Source: Telopea speciosissima
Taxonomy: Eukaryota > Streptophyta > Magnoliopsida > Proteales > Proteaceae
Assembly (NCBI RefSeq): GCF_018873765.1
Contig: NC_057916.1
Coordinates: forward strand, 13,575,501 to 13,639,500
Reading direction: 5' to 3'
DNA: 64,000 nt
Both the position numbers and the translations under genes were made by a program. Numbering within the stretch: the stretch's first letter is position 1; each line of letters starts with the position of its first letter. Positions 1 through 11,700 of the stretch are shown here, in pieces. Under the pieces are notes generated by a model, which did no database searches, was not told where the DNA came from, and worked only from the letters and a program-made list of their open reading frames with translations.

Positions 1-1095
1 AAGGAGGGGCCCCAAATGTGCTAAACAGTCCAACATCATACTGCCCACGCGTGTCGACACACTGCTACAGCTTACTTTCAAACAAACTTGCTGAATCAGC
101 AAAAGTCTGTTGGATCGGCGAGTGGAGAATCGATTGATGGCAGGAGAGAGATGATGAATAATGACCGATGGCCGGAGCAGCATGGCCTACGTTAAGCTCG
201 GTGCCACAAGTACCAGGGTGGGCAACACCTCCAAACACACAAAAAAAGAAAAAAGAAAGGCCACCCATGACAAAGAGACTAGACACTGAAATGTATACAT
301 GGAGCACAATTTTAGGCCGACAAAAAGCCTTAAACACCCACAGATCGGGCCCACCACTCCTCAAAACCAGCAAGATGGAGCCTTTGGAGACCACATTGAA
401 CTCAACCGAGAACAAATTGCACTTAGCCGAGACCAAATTGAACTCAACCTCATAGGGCTGGTTCAACGTCAACACCAACATCAGATTGAACTCAGCCAAG
501 TTCGAGCACAGGTCAATATCATCTACCAGAGCCAGGATTGAAGACTGAAACACAGGCGTCGGCGCCATCCTAGGTGAAGTCATAAGACTCGCTGTGGTTG
601 TCCACGGCTCTACGATTGAAGAACCCGAGAGCGCAGGCGGAGTCATTGCCGGAGGTCCCGATGCACAAGAGCTCGACTTCATTTCAGACAAAAGAGGGGC
701 CTTGCACTTGATGTCCCAGAAGGTGAGGTCGTAGCTGGAGGTGTCGATAGGCTTGGCCTCGCTGTTCTTGTTGCCTTTGAGAAGTATGTTGTGCTTCACC
801 TATTCGTTGCCGTCAGAGCAGATCTCGTCGATGGGATAGACGGCAGCATCATCATCGTCGACATCGTCTTCATCTGTGTCTTATTCGGTGGGGGTTTCGA
901 TGATCATGGTGGAAGAGATGAGAAGGGAAAAAGGGGAAAAGGGGAAAAGGAAAATAACATACACAAGGCGGAGAGTATAACACGCATGGTGGCGGAGATA
1001 GGTTAACACGCATAGAGGCGGAGATTGGTTGAAGCAAGGTGGCGGATCTGGAAAACCAAGCGAAACTGGCCGAGCGAAAAAAAAAAAAAAAAAAA
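1..1095 (-). mobile_element. Partial non-LTR-like retroposon, 5' portion (runs off left edge)
   Basis: Read on the minus strand, this stretch begins after a run of T (A-run 1077-1094 on the plus strand). It then carries two or three copies of a roughly 25-base motif built around CTCCGCC and GCGTGTT (about 960-1050) and reaches an ATG near 909 that opens an acidic Asp/Glu-rich reading frame broken by stops. The same order of motifs, the same ATGATCATG start context and a similar acidic beginning occur in the complete retroposon at 20077-21658, so I infer a second member of that family. A 244-residue frame at 65-799 does not resemble any protein I know. The plus strand at 390-500 holds short internal repeats (around ATTGAACTCA). 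The 3' end and target duplication are outside the window. It could instead be a captured gene fragment. Confidence 0.45.
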
Positions 1096-1508
1096 CTTAT
1101 TGTCTTCTCATTCTCTTCTTCTTCGTCTTCTGCTTCTTCTATTTCTATATCTGAGAGAACATTGCCTAACCTCGAGTCGATTTGTTGAAGAAAGGGTTCT
1201 TTACATCATATGATTAAGAGACCAGACATAGTTTTATATCTATATCATTCTGATTTTGGATTTGCTTTGAAGAGAAAATGCGAAACCTATCACAAGGATC
1301 CGATTGAACGAAAGTGAACCAATACCATACGAGCACTTGTACGGGAGGCTTTCCTCCTCTTGGAAAGGGTATAGGTACTGGGTAGACACTTTTCGCTATC
1401 CTGACTTTGAAAACCGTTGATGTGAAAACATAATAGACGGCCAAAGATGTGCCATGTCAGCGATCCATGCTTGTCTCCACTTGCCAATTAGAATCTATTT
1501 CTTACCTC
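1096..1508 (+). other. Upstream region of the H2B gene
   Basis: About 400 bases with no coding region I can support. It starts with a pyrimidine-rich stretch (1099-1145). The part nearest the gene should hold the H2B promoter. I looked for the plant histone octamer (CGCGGATC) and hexamer (ACGTCA) and saw only weak partial matches, such as AGGATCCG near 1297. Short open frames on both strands show no family resemblance. Confidence 0.4.
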
Positions 1509-1516
1509 TATAAATA
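1509..1516 (+). promoter_or_regulatory. TATA box of histone H2B
   Basis: TATAAATA lies 122 bases upstream of the H2B start codon. A pyrimidine-rich leader (TTTCTTTTTCTTTCTCG region, about 1587-1606) sits between, as expected of a strongly expressed plant gene with transcription starting near 1540. Confidence 0.7.
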
Positions 1517-1637
1517 AAGAAACCAAACTCCTTGTTTTCGTATCCAACCAACTGTCCGAGTATAACCGACCCCCTCACAGAGTAATCTTTCTTTTTCTTT
1601 CTCGTTCTCTGCGTTAATTTTTCCCTCAAGAATTCCA

Positions 1638-2090
1638 ATGGCACCCAGAGCGGAAAAGAAGCCGGCTGAGAAGAAGCCCGCCGCTGATAAGCCAGCGGAG
1701 GAGAAGAAATCTGTTGCAGAGAAAGCTCCTGCGGAGAAGAAGCCGAAGGCCGAGAAGAGGTTGCCTAAGGAAGGCGGTGCTGGTGATAAGAAGAAGAAGC
1801 GCGTGAAGAAGGGTACAGAAACCTACAAGATCTACATCTTCAAGGTGCTTAAGCAAGTTCACCCTGACATCGGAATCTCCAGCAAGGCCATGGGCATCAT
1901 GAACAGCTTCATAAACGATATCTTCGAGAAGCTTGCGCAGGAGGCCTCGAAGCTCGCTCGGTACAACAAGAAACCCACCATCACTTCTCGGGAGATTCAG
2001 ACCTCTGTCCGTCTTGTTCTCCCCGGAGAATTGGCCAAGCACGCCGTCTCCGAGGGTACCAAGGCTGTTACCAAATTTACGAGTTCTTGA
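1638..2090 (+). CDS. Histone H2B
   Basis: Core histone H2B, which dimerises with H2A in the nucleosome. The single exon encodes 150 residues, normal for plant H2B. Residues 1-55 form a long basic tail rich in Lys-Pro-Ala ([11 protein letters not shown] and similar), typical of plants. The histone fold starts near [20 protein letters not shown] (about 60-80), followed by [20 protein letters not shown] and the [20 protein letters not shown]-like helix region, and ends in AVTKFTSS. The Lys in that last motif is the conserved monoubiquitination site of plant H2B. The start is the first ATG of the frame and is preceded by a TATA box and a pyrimidine-rich leader. The absence of introns is usual for canonical histone genes. 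No damage is visible, so the gene is probably functional. Confidence 0.98.
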   Translation: MAPRAEKKPAEKKPAADKPAEEKKSVAEKAPAEKKPKAEKRLPKEGGAGDKKKKRVKKGTETYKIYIFKVLKQVHPDIGISSKAMGIMNSFINDIFEKLAQEASKLARYNKKPTITSREIQTSVRLVLPGELAKHAVSEGTKAVTKFTSS

Positions 2091-2751
2091 ATGATGTGCT
2101 AGTTAGTCCAGGGTTTAGTGCCTTTGAAAGTAATTAGGGTTAGGTTTTTCTTTTTGTGTTTTTTATTTCCCCTCCTCCTTTTCCAGATTTTCGAAGTTTT
2201 TTTCTGATGTAATATACTGATCTTTGATCTGGAAATGATACATCTAATCATAGCAATGCTTGTGCTACAATTCTTTCTCTTTTGATTCTTTGATTCCATC
2301 GCTTTTTATGCTCCTTCAATGCTTGTGTTATAAGTATATCTTTCGTGGTAGCATGGGGGAAGTGAGTTGCGTTTCGTTTTGGTCCGCCTTGTATATCTGA
2401 CTTTGCCGTTTTAGGCGGTTTCAGAAAATTACCTTGAAAAATTTGGCGTCTTTTTGAATGGTCGATATTGTCTTTCTATTGGGAATTCATGGTCCCATTT
2501 ATATTCATATTCAAGGTGTACAGAAAGAGACAAACAGGGCCGCTCATTTGCTGCCATTTGGTATATCTCATAGTTTTGTGTTTAGGGGTAAGGAAGTTAT
2601 TTTATTGATTCATTTTTAAGAAACGAAAAAAAAAATATATATTCTAGTCCCAAAAATAATTCCAGAAGAGGAAAAAGTATCTTTGTCCTTGGTCAGCTGC
2701 TGAAAGGAGAGATTGGAGGGGAGCAAACTGAGTTTTCGCTTTTAATGACGG
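2091..2751 (+). other. H2B 3' UTR and UNC93-like upstream region
   Basis: The spacer between two plus-strand genes. The first 200 bases are T-rich with TTGATGTAATATAC-like sequence, consistent with a plant 3' UTR and near-upstream polyadenylation elements. The rest should hold the UNC93-like promoter. An A/T-rich stretch ending in AAATATATATT (2626-2643) lies about 110 bases before the start codon. No other gene is supported. Confidence 0.5.
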
Positions 2752-5700
2752 ATGGATCCCGTGGAATCTCAAGAAGCAGTACCTCTGGTTTCTGGGGATT
2801 TGACGGTAGGACGACCGAGGAATCGTAGTAGGGATGTCCATATATTGAGCTGTGCTTTCCTATTGATTTTGTTGGCTTATGGGGCTGCTCAGAATTTGGA
2901 GAGCACGGTGAATTCGGTGAGTTTCAGTGTTGGAAGTTTTGCATGTTTGGCTGTCGATGATGAGGTTTTGAAATGTTGTACTTCTGTTCAGGAGGGAGAT
3001 TTGGGTACTTACTCGCTGGGCATACTGTATCTCTCATTGACCTTTTTCTCTTTAGTGGCTTCTCCGGTGGTTCAGAAACTCGGGTCCAAGAATGCTCTGG
3101 TTCTTGGAACTACTGGTTATTGGCTCTTCATTGCTGCAAATTTGAAACCATCCTGGTGCGCCTTCTCCCTCTCTCTTTTCATAAATGTTGCTCCATCGTG
3201 TGTTTTGGGTTGTTCAGCCTGATCATCTTTCGGATGAGAATGACTGTTCAGTGTATTCCATTTTTGAATTATTCACTCTTGAAACTATTCTTAGTGGCTA
3301 TTCGTCAAGTTCTTTGTTGAATTGATAATTCACCGGGCACTCACATGTTACCCTGCCACCATCGACAATCAAGTTAATACTTGGTGCCTAACTCGGTAAA
3401 CATTTCCCCCCTTTTTTGATATACCCATCATGTGGAAGCCGTCATAGTTTTCAATTTTGATCACTTCAGCGGAGGCTGTGTTTCACTTTTATTTTTTAAG
3501 ATGTCTACGAGAAGAGAAATGAGAAATCATTTAAAATGAACGTTTGTAGGTGCTATTGAGGCTTCAACTGTCAGATTTGAATCCAACTGAAAGCCTCACC
3601 CACTTGTAATTACTCAAATATTCACATCTGTCTCTCTAAATTCTTGATGCGACCGACCCCAACTGATTTTTCTATTTTACTGGCCTCATTGAGGCTATAA
3701 TTTAACTTTTAAAACACAATTGTCTGATGTCTCATGGAGAACAAGATTCCAATTCTTCACAACCACATGTCTGAAGTCTAGAATTTAATAGATTGTTAAA
3801 GTCATCAGCATATTGATTAATTTAGGCTAAGGATTGGAAGTGCCTTTTGTAGTAGAAAATCAAATCTTGTAGTTAGGCTGTGAACTTAATGTATTACTTG
3901 CTGTAGGTATACCATGGTGCCGGCTTCTTTGTACCTGGGATTTGCTGCTTCAATAATCTGGGTTGGACAGGTGATGCACACATGTTTTTGGTTTTTTCAA
4001 CTTCTTTTCCCTAGTATTTTACTGGACCAGAAAAGGTTCTTATCCACAGCAACTATGGTCCACCAGGGAACATATCTCACTTCCACTGCACGCTGCCATG
4101 CAGAAGACAACTCTTTGCATGAAGGGACGGTCATTGGTAACTTTAATGGGGAATTTTGGGGAATTGTTGCCAGTTATCAGGTGCATTGTCTTTGTTTCTG
4201 ATTGAAAAAAAAAAACTGCATGCTATGACTGGTAGAATCTTTTCTTGATGGATCCTCATTTTCAGTTAGATGCTGGCCTAACCTGTACTGCTACCTTACA
4301 ATCTTGCAGTGCATCGGGAATCTGATATCACTAGCTCTGTTGAAAAATGGAAAGGTATGGGATGTTGCATTGGGCTGTCGTTTTTCACCTATTCCATTTT
4401 GCTTACAGACTGCTGTTCTTAATTTTTTTATTAGTAAATTTTTTGTAATTTTTCGGAGTTTAGAAAGGTGGATTTTAGATGATATTGTTTAGGACCCAGT
4501 GGATTTGATTTATGATTGTTTGAAATGGAAATATGTGATATTTTGTGGATTAGTTTTCAGAACAACTGATTTTGTTGTTGTTGAAGGATCAAATTGCATG
4601 ATGCTGATTTGCAGCAGTAATGAAAATTGGCATCAGGATTCAAGCTTGTCCAAATTGGGATCACCTGAAACTGACCCATCGATAACACCCCTGGTGCAGA
4701 GAAGTATTGCCTCAACTATTGTCCGGGTTGGGGATTGTATTGGGATCTGCAGAGCCCAATCTGACGTCAGATATCAAGTTCTACAACTTGGTCAGGATTG
4801 GTGTTTTTGAAGGTTCACAAGGTTTATTTCATTTAGTTATAATTGAGGTGGGAACAGGGTTGAAATCTTGTGAATATTTCGGTTTCGACAAGTGTCGAAA
4901 CGAAATGGCATGTGATACTTAAGAATGTCCATGTTTCGACCAAAATTTTGGACACATACGTCGTCTCGCCGATATTTAGGTCGAAACGTTACTTTGCTTT
5001 TATAATAAAAGCGAAGTATCAAATGATTCGTTTGTCAGGTTTTGACAGCGATGGGGGAAAAAACCTTTTTTTTGGTGTGATTTCTTGGCCCAATAACTGC
5101 TGTAAAAGGTTGGAACAAGTACTTGGGCAGTAGAGGAACGCATTGGAAGCGATGACCTGTTGCATTGTTGGAAGATATGTGCAAGATTCAAAGTTGGGAG
5201 GTATATTACTTCTCCTAAAAATTATTTTTTTGCAAAAAATAGGATAAATACTTGGTCGTTGGCCTTCGATTTTTCATGTTACACAACATAGCCTAATCTA
5301 TGAGTTCACAGAGCCTAAATTTATTTTCTGTTTCAAAAATATTCTTTTTAGTTTTTGAAGAAATTGATTTTCATGCAACAAATTTTTGGAAAAAGTAGGT
5401 TTAATACTTAGTGTTTGAAAGCTTAGTTATATATTTGCTAAGATACTGTTGGCCGATTTATGGCCTCATGAGAAAAATTATAGAAAATTCAGAATATAGG
5501 ATACCAGTTTCTGTTTTGGTTTGAAAATTCTTTTAAATTATGAAAACAGCTGTTGTATTTACAATTGAAGATGATGATTATTGTCTCATTACATTATTAT
5601 TCTAGCTAAATTATGGTATTCTTATTTCAAAAAAAATTATAAAAAATATTTTAATTAAGAAACAAAATCTAAGGGTTAGGTGAAGAATAAGAAATAGCTG

Positions 5701-8700
5701 TATGATGTATAGAATAACTAATAATGTATGCATTTTTTGATCCAACAGCGTAAGAACAAATAAGATTGCAGAATGGTTGACAACGGATGTGGTAGGTGAT
5801 GCAATTGCCTTAGCCTGGCTTTATCGACATGACCCACTTTGGAAGCCCAAACCAAGGACTGGTCCTAAGCCTCTTTTTTTTGGTCTGGAAGGGTTGGTAG
5901 TTTACTTAGGATGCAATATTTATTTTAGTTTATTTGAAATGGGTAGATTACGTAGGAGCTTCTTAGGTGGTTTCCTTTTCCTAGATATGACTTATTTTGG
6001 TAGTTTCCTCTTTGGGTTGTTTCCATTTTAGTTACGTTTCTATTCTTATGCAAGACTGTTTTCTATTTATTCATCGTAATCGTTGGAGAGCAACAGTTTT
6101 GAAGATCTGAGAATTGAATATTGAAGTTGAACTTGTTGGTTTGTGCAAGAAGTGATTGCGCATGTGTGTTGCCTCTTCACTCTTCGCCCCTACAATTGTG
6201 ATTTTTCCAGACTTCCCCTCTACTCCTAACCGGACCTCCACCAAATTGGTATCAGAGCCGTAGGATCCATCTCCTTCCCTGTCCGTCTCTCTCATCTCAT
6301 TCTCATTGTTCCCCCTTCCCAAACCTCTTTTTTATCCTACTATAATAAACCCCCAACCTTCCCATTATCTTGCCCAGTGTATCAGCAAAACCAAAACTAA
6401 AAAAACCACCTTAACTGTCCTCTTTCTTTACCATTCCAAGTAGAAAAAAAACCACCCCTCCGTTACACTCCTCCACCCTCTGACCCCCACAGCAGTTCCA
6501 TAACATAAATAAACACTGTTTGAAACAGAGGAGTCGAACAAAAATCCAGCCAATCCTCCCTTCGATTCCCAGCGCTAACCTTTCCCCACCACCTCTTTCC
6601 TTTTTTTCTTCTACAACTTAGTCGACCCTCACCCTTGCCCTTGTTTTCCGCCAGCAACCAGAAACAGGGGAAGCAAGACAGAGAAAGAAGAGAGAAATCA
6701 AGAAGCAGAGAACCAAACGTTCCCTGCGATTCGACACCCGCAATCGCAGTCGCTGTCTTCCCCTTGGAGTTGAAGTCGCATTCTGGTTCTCTTTGATTCT
6801 GCCAAAGGTTCCCTTGCTTCTGCCATCTCCAACTGCCAAAGGAAGACGACTGCAACACGTCTTCCACACCCTGCCCATTCGATAAGTCTTTCTTTCCATT
6901 TTAAACCCACTTTTCCCATGATAGCCCCACTTTATTCTTTTAGTTTATTTAGCTCCTTCAATTTTATTTTCCAGAATTACCCTCCCATCATACGTGTTAT
7001 CCTGTTGAAGTTGTTTTCCTTGTTTCCCATTATTAACAGTTGGACCATTCTCTCTCAAGTTGTCATTATTTACTGTTTTGCCATTACCCTTAGTGTTATC
7101 CTACTTGCCTTCACCATGGTCGCCAACAACGAGATTATCCAACAACTTAACTCATACAAAAGTGAAACTGATGCAAAATTTGATGTCCTCATCGGACGTG
7201 TTGACACTCTCACTACTGCTGTCAATTCCATTCAGACAATGATGGAATCTTTGCATGCTTCGATTGACCGACTAGAGGCTTCTGAGAAAGGAAAGAATCC
7301 CATGTTATCTGGGGATTCCTCCAACTTTGTCCTCAAAGACTCGTTACGCGTCTCCCCACCACCACATTACACATCACCACTATATGGGGCTGGACTATAT
7401 GAAGTTGGAATGGACAAAGTGGCAAGGTTGGATGTCATTGACTTTAATGGGGACCCCAACCCGGAGCAATACCTTGATTGGGTCCATAGTTTGGATATTT
7501 TCTTCGGATGGTACTACTTGACAGAGGATATAAAATTGATATTCGTAGAGGGTAAGTTGAAAGGCATGGCTCGGGTCTGGTGGATCAAACACTAGCCACA
7601 GAACTGAACTCGAGGTCTTGGGCAATACATGGGCTGAGATACGAAATGCAATTGACAGGAGCTTCCAATCGGCTGATTCTAAGCAACGTGTAAACCTCAA
7701 ATTTGTGTAGTTGAGATAGGATAGTATGTCAGTTGAGGAGTATGTGGCAAAGTTATATTACTTTGCCAATCGTTTTGAGTTTGAGTGGGACGATGATGTC
7801 TTAGTGGCACAACTTCGCAACGGCTTGCATCCACAGATCAGTGCTGCACTTGCCTCCAGTAGACTACCTACTATAAAGGAAGCAATTCAGATGGCATATC
7901 AGATTGACGAAAATTTGAGGAAGCCTTAAAATCAGAGGACTTTTACTCACATATTCTAGAGGTGATAGCTTTTGCCCACAACAGTCTTCTTCTTAGGAGA
8001 AGTCAGTTTCTGTTAGCAAACCACAGGCTAGTGGTTCTTCTATGGCACCTACACGACCGGTTCGTCCTTATTTCCATCTCGACGAGGTTCAGATAGACTG
8101 TATTCTCCACCTCGACGTGGGTATGACAAAAATTCGGTGATACTGAAAGCAGCTATTTAGTGCTTTACGTGCAAGGGGTACGGACATATGATTGCTCAGT
8201 GCCCTAACCTTTTGGTAGCTTACATTAACAATGACAACTTGATTCCATTTGAACCGACGAAGCAACTAACAACAAGGACGATCAGTTTGGTGGCTGATCG
8301 TGATTGTGAGCCTAGTGAGGTCATGATGATGATAGTGATGGTGAATGACAATATTGTTATGTTATTCGCCCCCTCTTGGCTACACAGAAGGTTTTCAATG
8401 AGAAAGATAACGATAAAGATTAACGTCGTAATAGTATTTTCTAGACTAAGGTGCGATGCAATGACAGCCTGTGTGATACGGTGCCTTACCCAGGCAGTTG
8501 CACCTAAGGGTGTCAAAACAAAACCGAAACCATTTACCGAAACCGAACCGAACCGAACCGTTTAAGCCGGAACCGGCAGACCGTTTAAATAAATGGTCTG
8601 GTTATGGTTTCAGAAATGCCACCGTTTAGCTAAACGGTTCGGTCCGGTTTTAACCGATTAATCCAATGGTTTCAGGCCGTTTAATCCAATTATAGCCGAT

Positions 8701-11700
8701 TATAACTGTTTAAATCAAACATCAAAAGCTTCAAAACCTAGCAATAGCAACTACCAAGTTCTAACCACTAAGTCACTAACTCACTAAGTCATGTTTCTTC
8801 AATAAAAGATTTCTTTGTTTAAAAAAAAAAAAAACTAATAACTTCATAATTAATAACTAATTACTAATAACTATTAAGTATTATTACATAGAAGGTAAAC
8901 CATTTTCTACCCAAAAAAAAAAAGAAGGGTTAACAGTGATTGAAGGTACAACATTTTCATGGGATCCATCGTCCATTGAAGGTATTTACTAATTAAAAGA
9001 GATGCACTACAGGCTACAACCCATTTTCTATTAAAAAATGCAGGAGGTTTGGTTTGAAAACTATTAAACTATTTAGTAAATCAGGGATGTTATTCATAAT
9101 CGGCTAACCCAAACCGTGTAGCACCAGTTAACCGAAAATCGTGTATAACCATTTAACCGAAACCGTTTACTAAATGGTTACAGTTTTGGATATGCAACCG
9201 TTTAGCTAAACGGTCTGGTTACGGTTTCTACCCTCAAGCAGTCAAAACTGAACCGAACCGAACTGTTTAACCGATATTGGACCGTTTAACACCCTTAGTT
9301 GTACCAATGTTGTTGCTGAAGATGTTGTTCGCAAGTTAGGTTTGAAGATGGAACCTCATCCGAATCCCTATAAAGTTGCGTGGATGAACAACACAAATCT
9401 CAAGGTTAATGAAAGGTGTTTGTTCACGTTTTCCATTGGTGGACTGATTGATCAGGTGCAGTGTAATGTCCTCCCCCTGAATGTTTGCCATATTCTTTTG
9501 GGATGCCCTTGGTTGTACGACAAGAAAGCCTAGCATTGTGGTTATGAGAATACATGTTCCTTTCAGCATGGTGGACTTGAGATGAAATTCCTCCCAGCAA
9601 AAGAGCTTCCATCTATCATATTCAAGAAGATAGCTAGTACAGTCCTCCTACGGTGAGTTGACTCGGACGACATTCTTGGACCTCATCCAAACTTGACGGT
9701 GTCGAGTTCTTTTCAGAGGAGGAGAGCTGATGCAGTTGCCTTGCCTAGTTGGACCGACATGATCCACTTTGGAAGCCCAAACCAAGGACTGGTCCTAAAC
9801 CATTTTTCTGGTCTGGCAAGGGCTGGTAGTTTAGCTAGGATGCAATATTTACTTTAGTTTATTTGAGGGTAGATTACGTAGGAGTTTCTTAGGTAGTGTC
9901 TTTTTCCTAGATGTCTTATTTTGGTAGTTTCCTCTTTGGGAATTTGGGTTGTTTCCACTTTAGTTAGTTTTCTATTTCTATGCAAGACTATTTTCTATTT
10001 ATTCATTGTAATCGTAGGAGAGCAACAGATTTGAAGATTTGAGGATTGAATATTGAAGTTGAACTTTCTGGTTTGTGCAACAAGTGATTGTGCATGTGTG
10101 TTCCCTCTCCTCGTAACCCCTCCACCGGGAGGTATATCATGGAAGCATTTGCGTGGCATCTATGCCTGAAAATGACGTCTTAGGCACAGGTAAGATTCAT
10201 CTTGACGTGTCTGAGTGACACATGATCTCAAATATTTGGATAGATTTTCTTTTGGTGTGTTTTGCAATTTCTGCGCTGTTCAGTAGAAAAATGGTTGGGT
10301 GGGAAAGTTCTGATCAGTCTGTTAAGTTGTTTTCTGGTTAAGTAGATTTTGTATGTTGGGCAGGTAGAATAGCGATTTCTATCCTAGCCATGTGGGCTCA
10401 TCTCCTTACATATTTGCAAACACTGCAGGGAGGAAGTACCAGTGGAACGACACTATTATTCATCATCTTCCTTGTAATCATGACCTTGGGTACCATGCTG
10501 ATGGGCTTTTTACATAAAATGGATGGTAAAGGGGAGGAAGGGCTACCAAAATCATCTGAAAGTTTCTTTTCCTCCATGTTTTCTTTCTTTAAAAAGGTCA
10601 TCGCTCCATTGCTTGACAGGCGGATGCTGTTGATCATCCCTCTTGTCTCATATTCAGGCTTGCAGCAAGCATTTGTTTGGTAAAATACAGAATCTATGCT
10701 CCGACATGCAAACACTTAACCAAAATTATCCTGTTATCAAATTTATCTTCTTCCTTTTCTATGAATTATTTCAATGCCATTTTGTTCTCAGGGCTGAATT
10801 TACCAAGTATGTTGTAACGCCAGCACTTGGTGTCTCGGGTGTAGGTGGTGCAATGGCAGTTTATGGGGCTTTTGATGCAGCAGTAAGTATGACAATGCTG
10901 ATAAAGAATATGTTTTTATTCATCATAGTAAATCAGATAACATTTTTATGTTAATAATATTCAAATGCATCTACATCAGTTTTGCCTTTTTCTTTTAAAA
11001 TAATGTTATTAGTTTTGTGATTCGAAAGAACATCTCGAGTGTTAGGACTTAGGACCATACTTCTGTGTTAGGGTGGAAGAACCTTAGATCTGATGCACTA
11101 TCATGTGGCTAACCGGTTCTTATACCCATGGTTCGAGAACTCGCGAGATCTCCCAGTTTCTCGGTTTCGTGAGATCCCGAGACGAGATGCCATACGCATT
11201 CTAAAATTACACTTTCTCGGCGAGATCTCGGTATTGTCTCGGTACACATTTTTTCCAGTTTTTTTTTTAGTTTTAAAAGTTCAATATCTCGCCGATCTCG
11301 AGATCTCGGTATCGGGTTAGAACATGGTTTTTACCCATTTTAATTGCCCATTTGACCCATGTGCCCATTTTTATCAAAAGAGGGCAATGGACAGTACTCG
11401 GAAATGTCAATAGTTCTGTCCATAGCTCTCTAAACAAAGGGGAAAACACTCAAACAACTCTCTCCCTCAAATTTCTTCCTCTTTCTTTCAAATCTTGGGT
11501 GGATTGCATTGTTTGAAGTGAGATTCAAGTGCTAAAGTGAAGATTCAACTCCAGCAGTCCAAAAATCATCACCTATTTGTAGGATTCCAAAGTAAAACTC
11601 ATATTTGGACTTGTTTTTTTGGCAAATCTGGGCATGCCATTGTGTTTAAATGGCCTGAAATAGGCTGGATACCAAGTTTCAGACCCAAAATATGTGTAAA

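Larger units (their letters stand above)
5797..10127 (+). mobile_element. Gag-protease-only LTR retrotransposon (TR-GAG type), copy A
   Basis: A complete LTR element in UNC93-like intron 5, same strand as the gene. Direct LTRs (5797-6243 and 9728-10127) begin TGATGCA. A primer site for tRNA-iMet (TGGTATCAGAGC, 6247-6258) follows the first and a purine tract (AGAGGAGGAGAGC) precedes the second. Flanks GTAGG (5792-5796) and GGAGG (10128-10132) look like a 5-bp target duplication with one change. Inside are a Gypsy-like gag with CCHC knuckle and a retropepsin-like piece, but no reverse transcriptase, RNase H or integrase, so it would need proteins from an autonomous partner. Non-autonomous plant elements coding only gag or gag-protease are called TR-GAG. 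The LTRs have diverged (substitutions plus an approximately 40-bp indel near their 3' ends) and the frame is broken, so it is old. A hAT element is nested at 8505-9297. Confidence 0.88.

Noticed and set aside
1626-2042. Minus-strand 138-residue frame
   Set aside because: Antisense shadow of the H2B coding sequence.
2752-3222. 156-residue continuous open frame as a complete small gene
   Set aside because: It reads through a 75-base intron lacking stops and into intron 2; exon joining to the UNC93-like family is much better supported.
4499-4810. 103-residue open frame in UNC93-like intron 5
   Set aside because: No recognisable domain or codon signal; it lies between exons of a well-supported gene.
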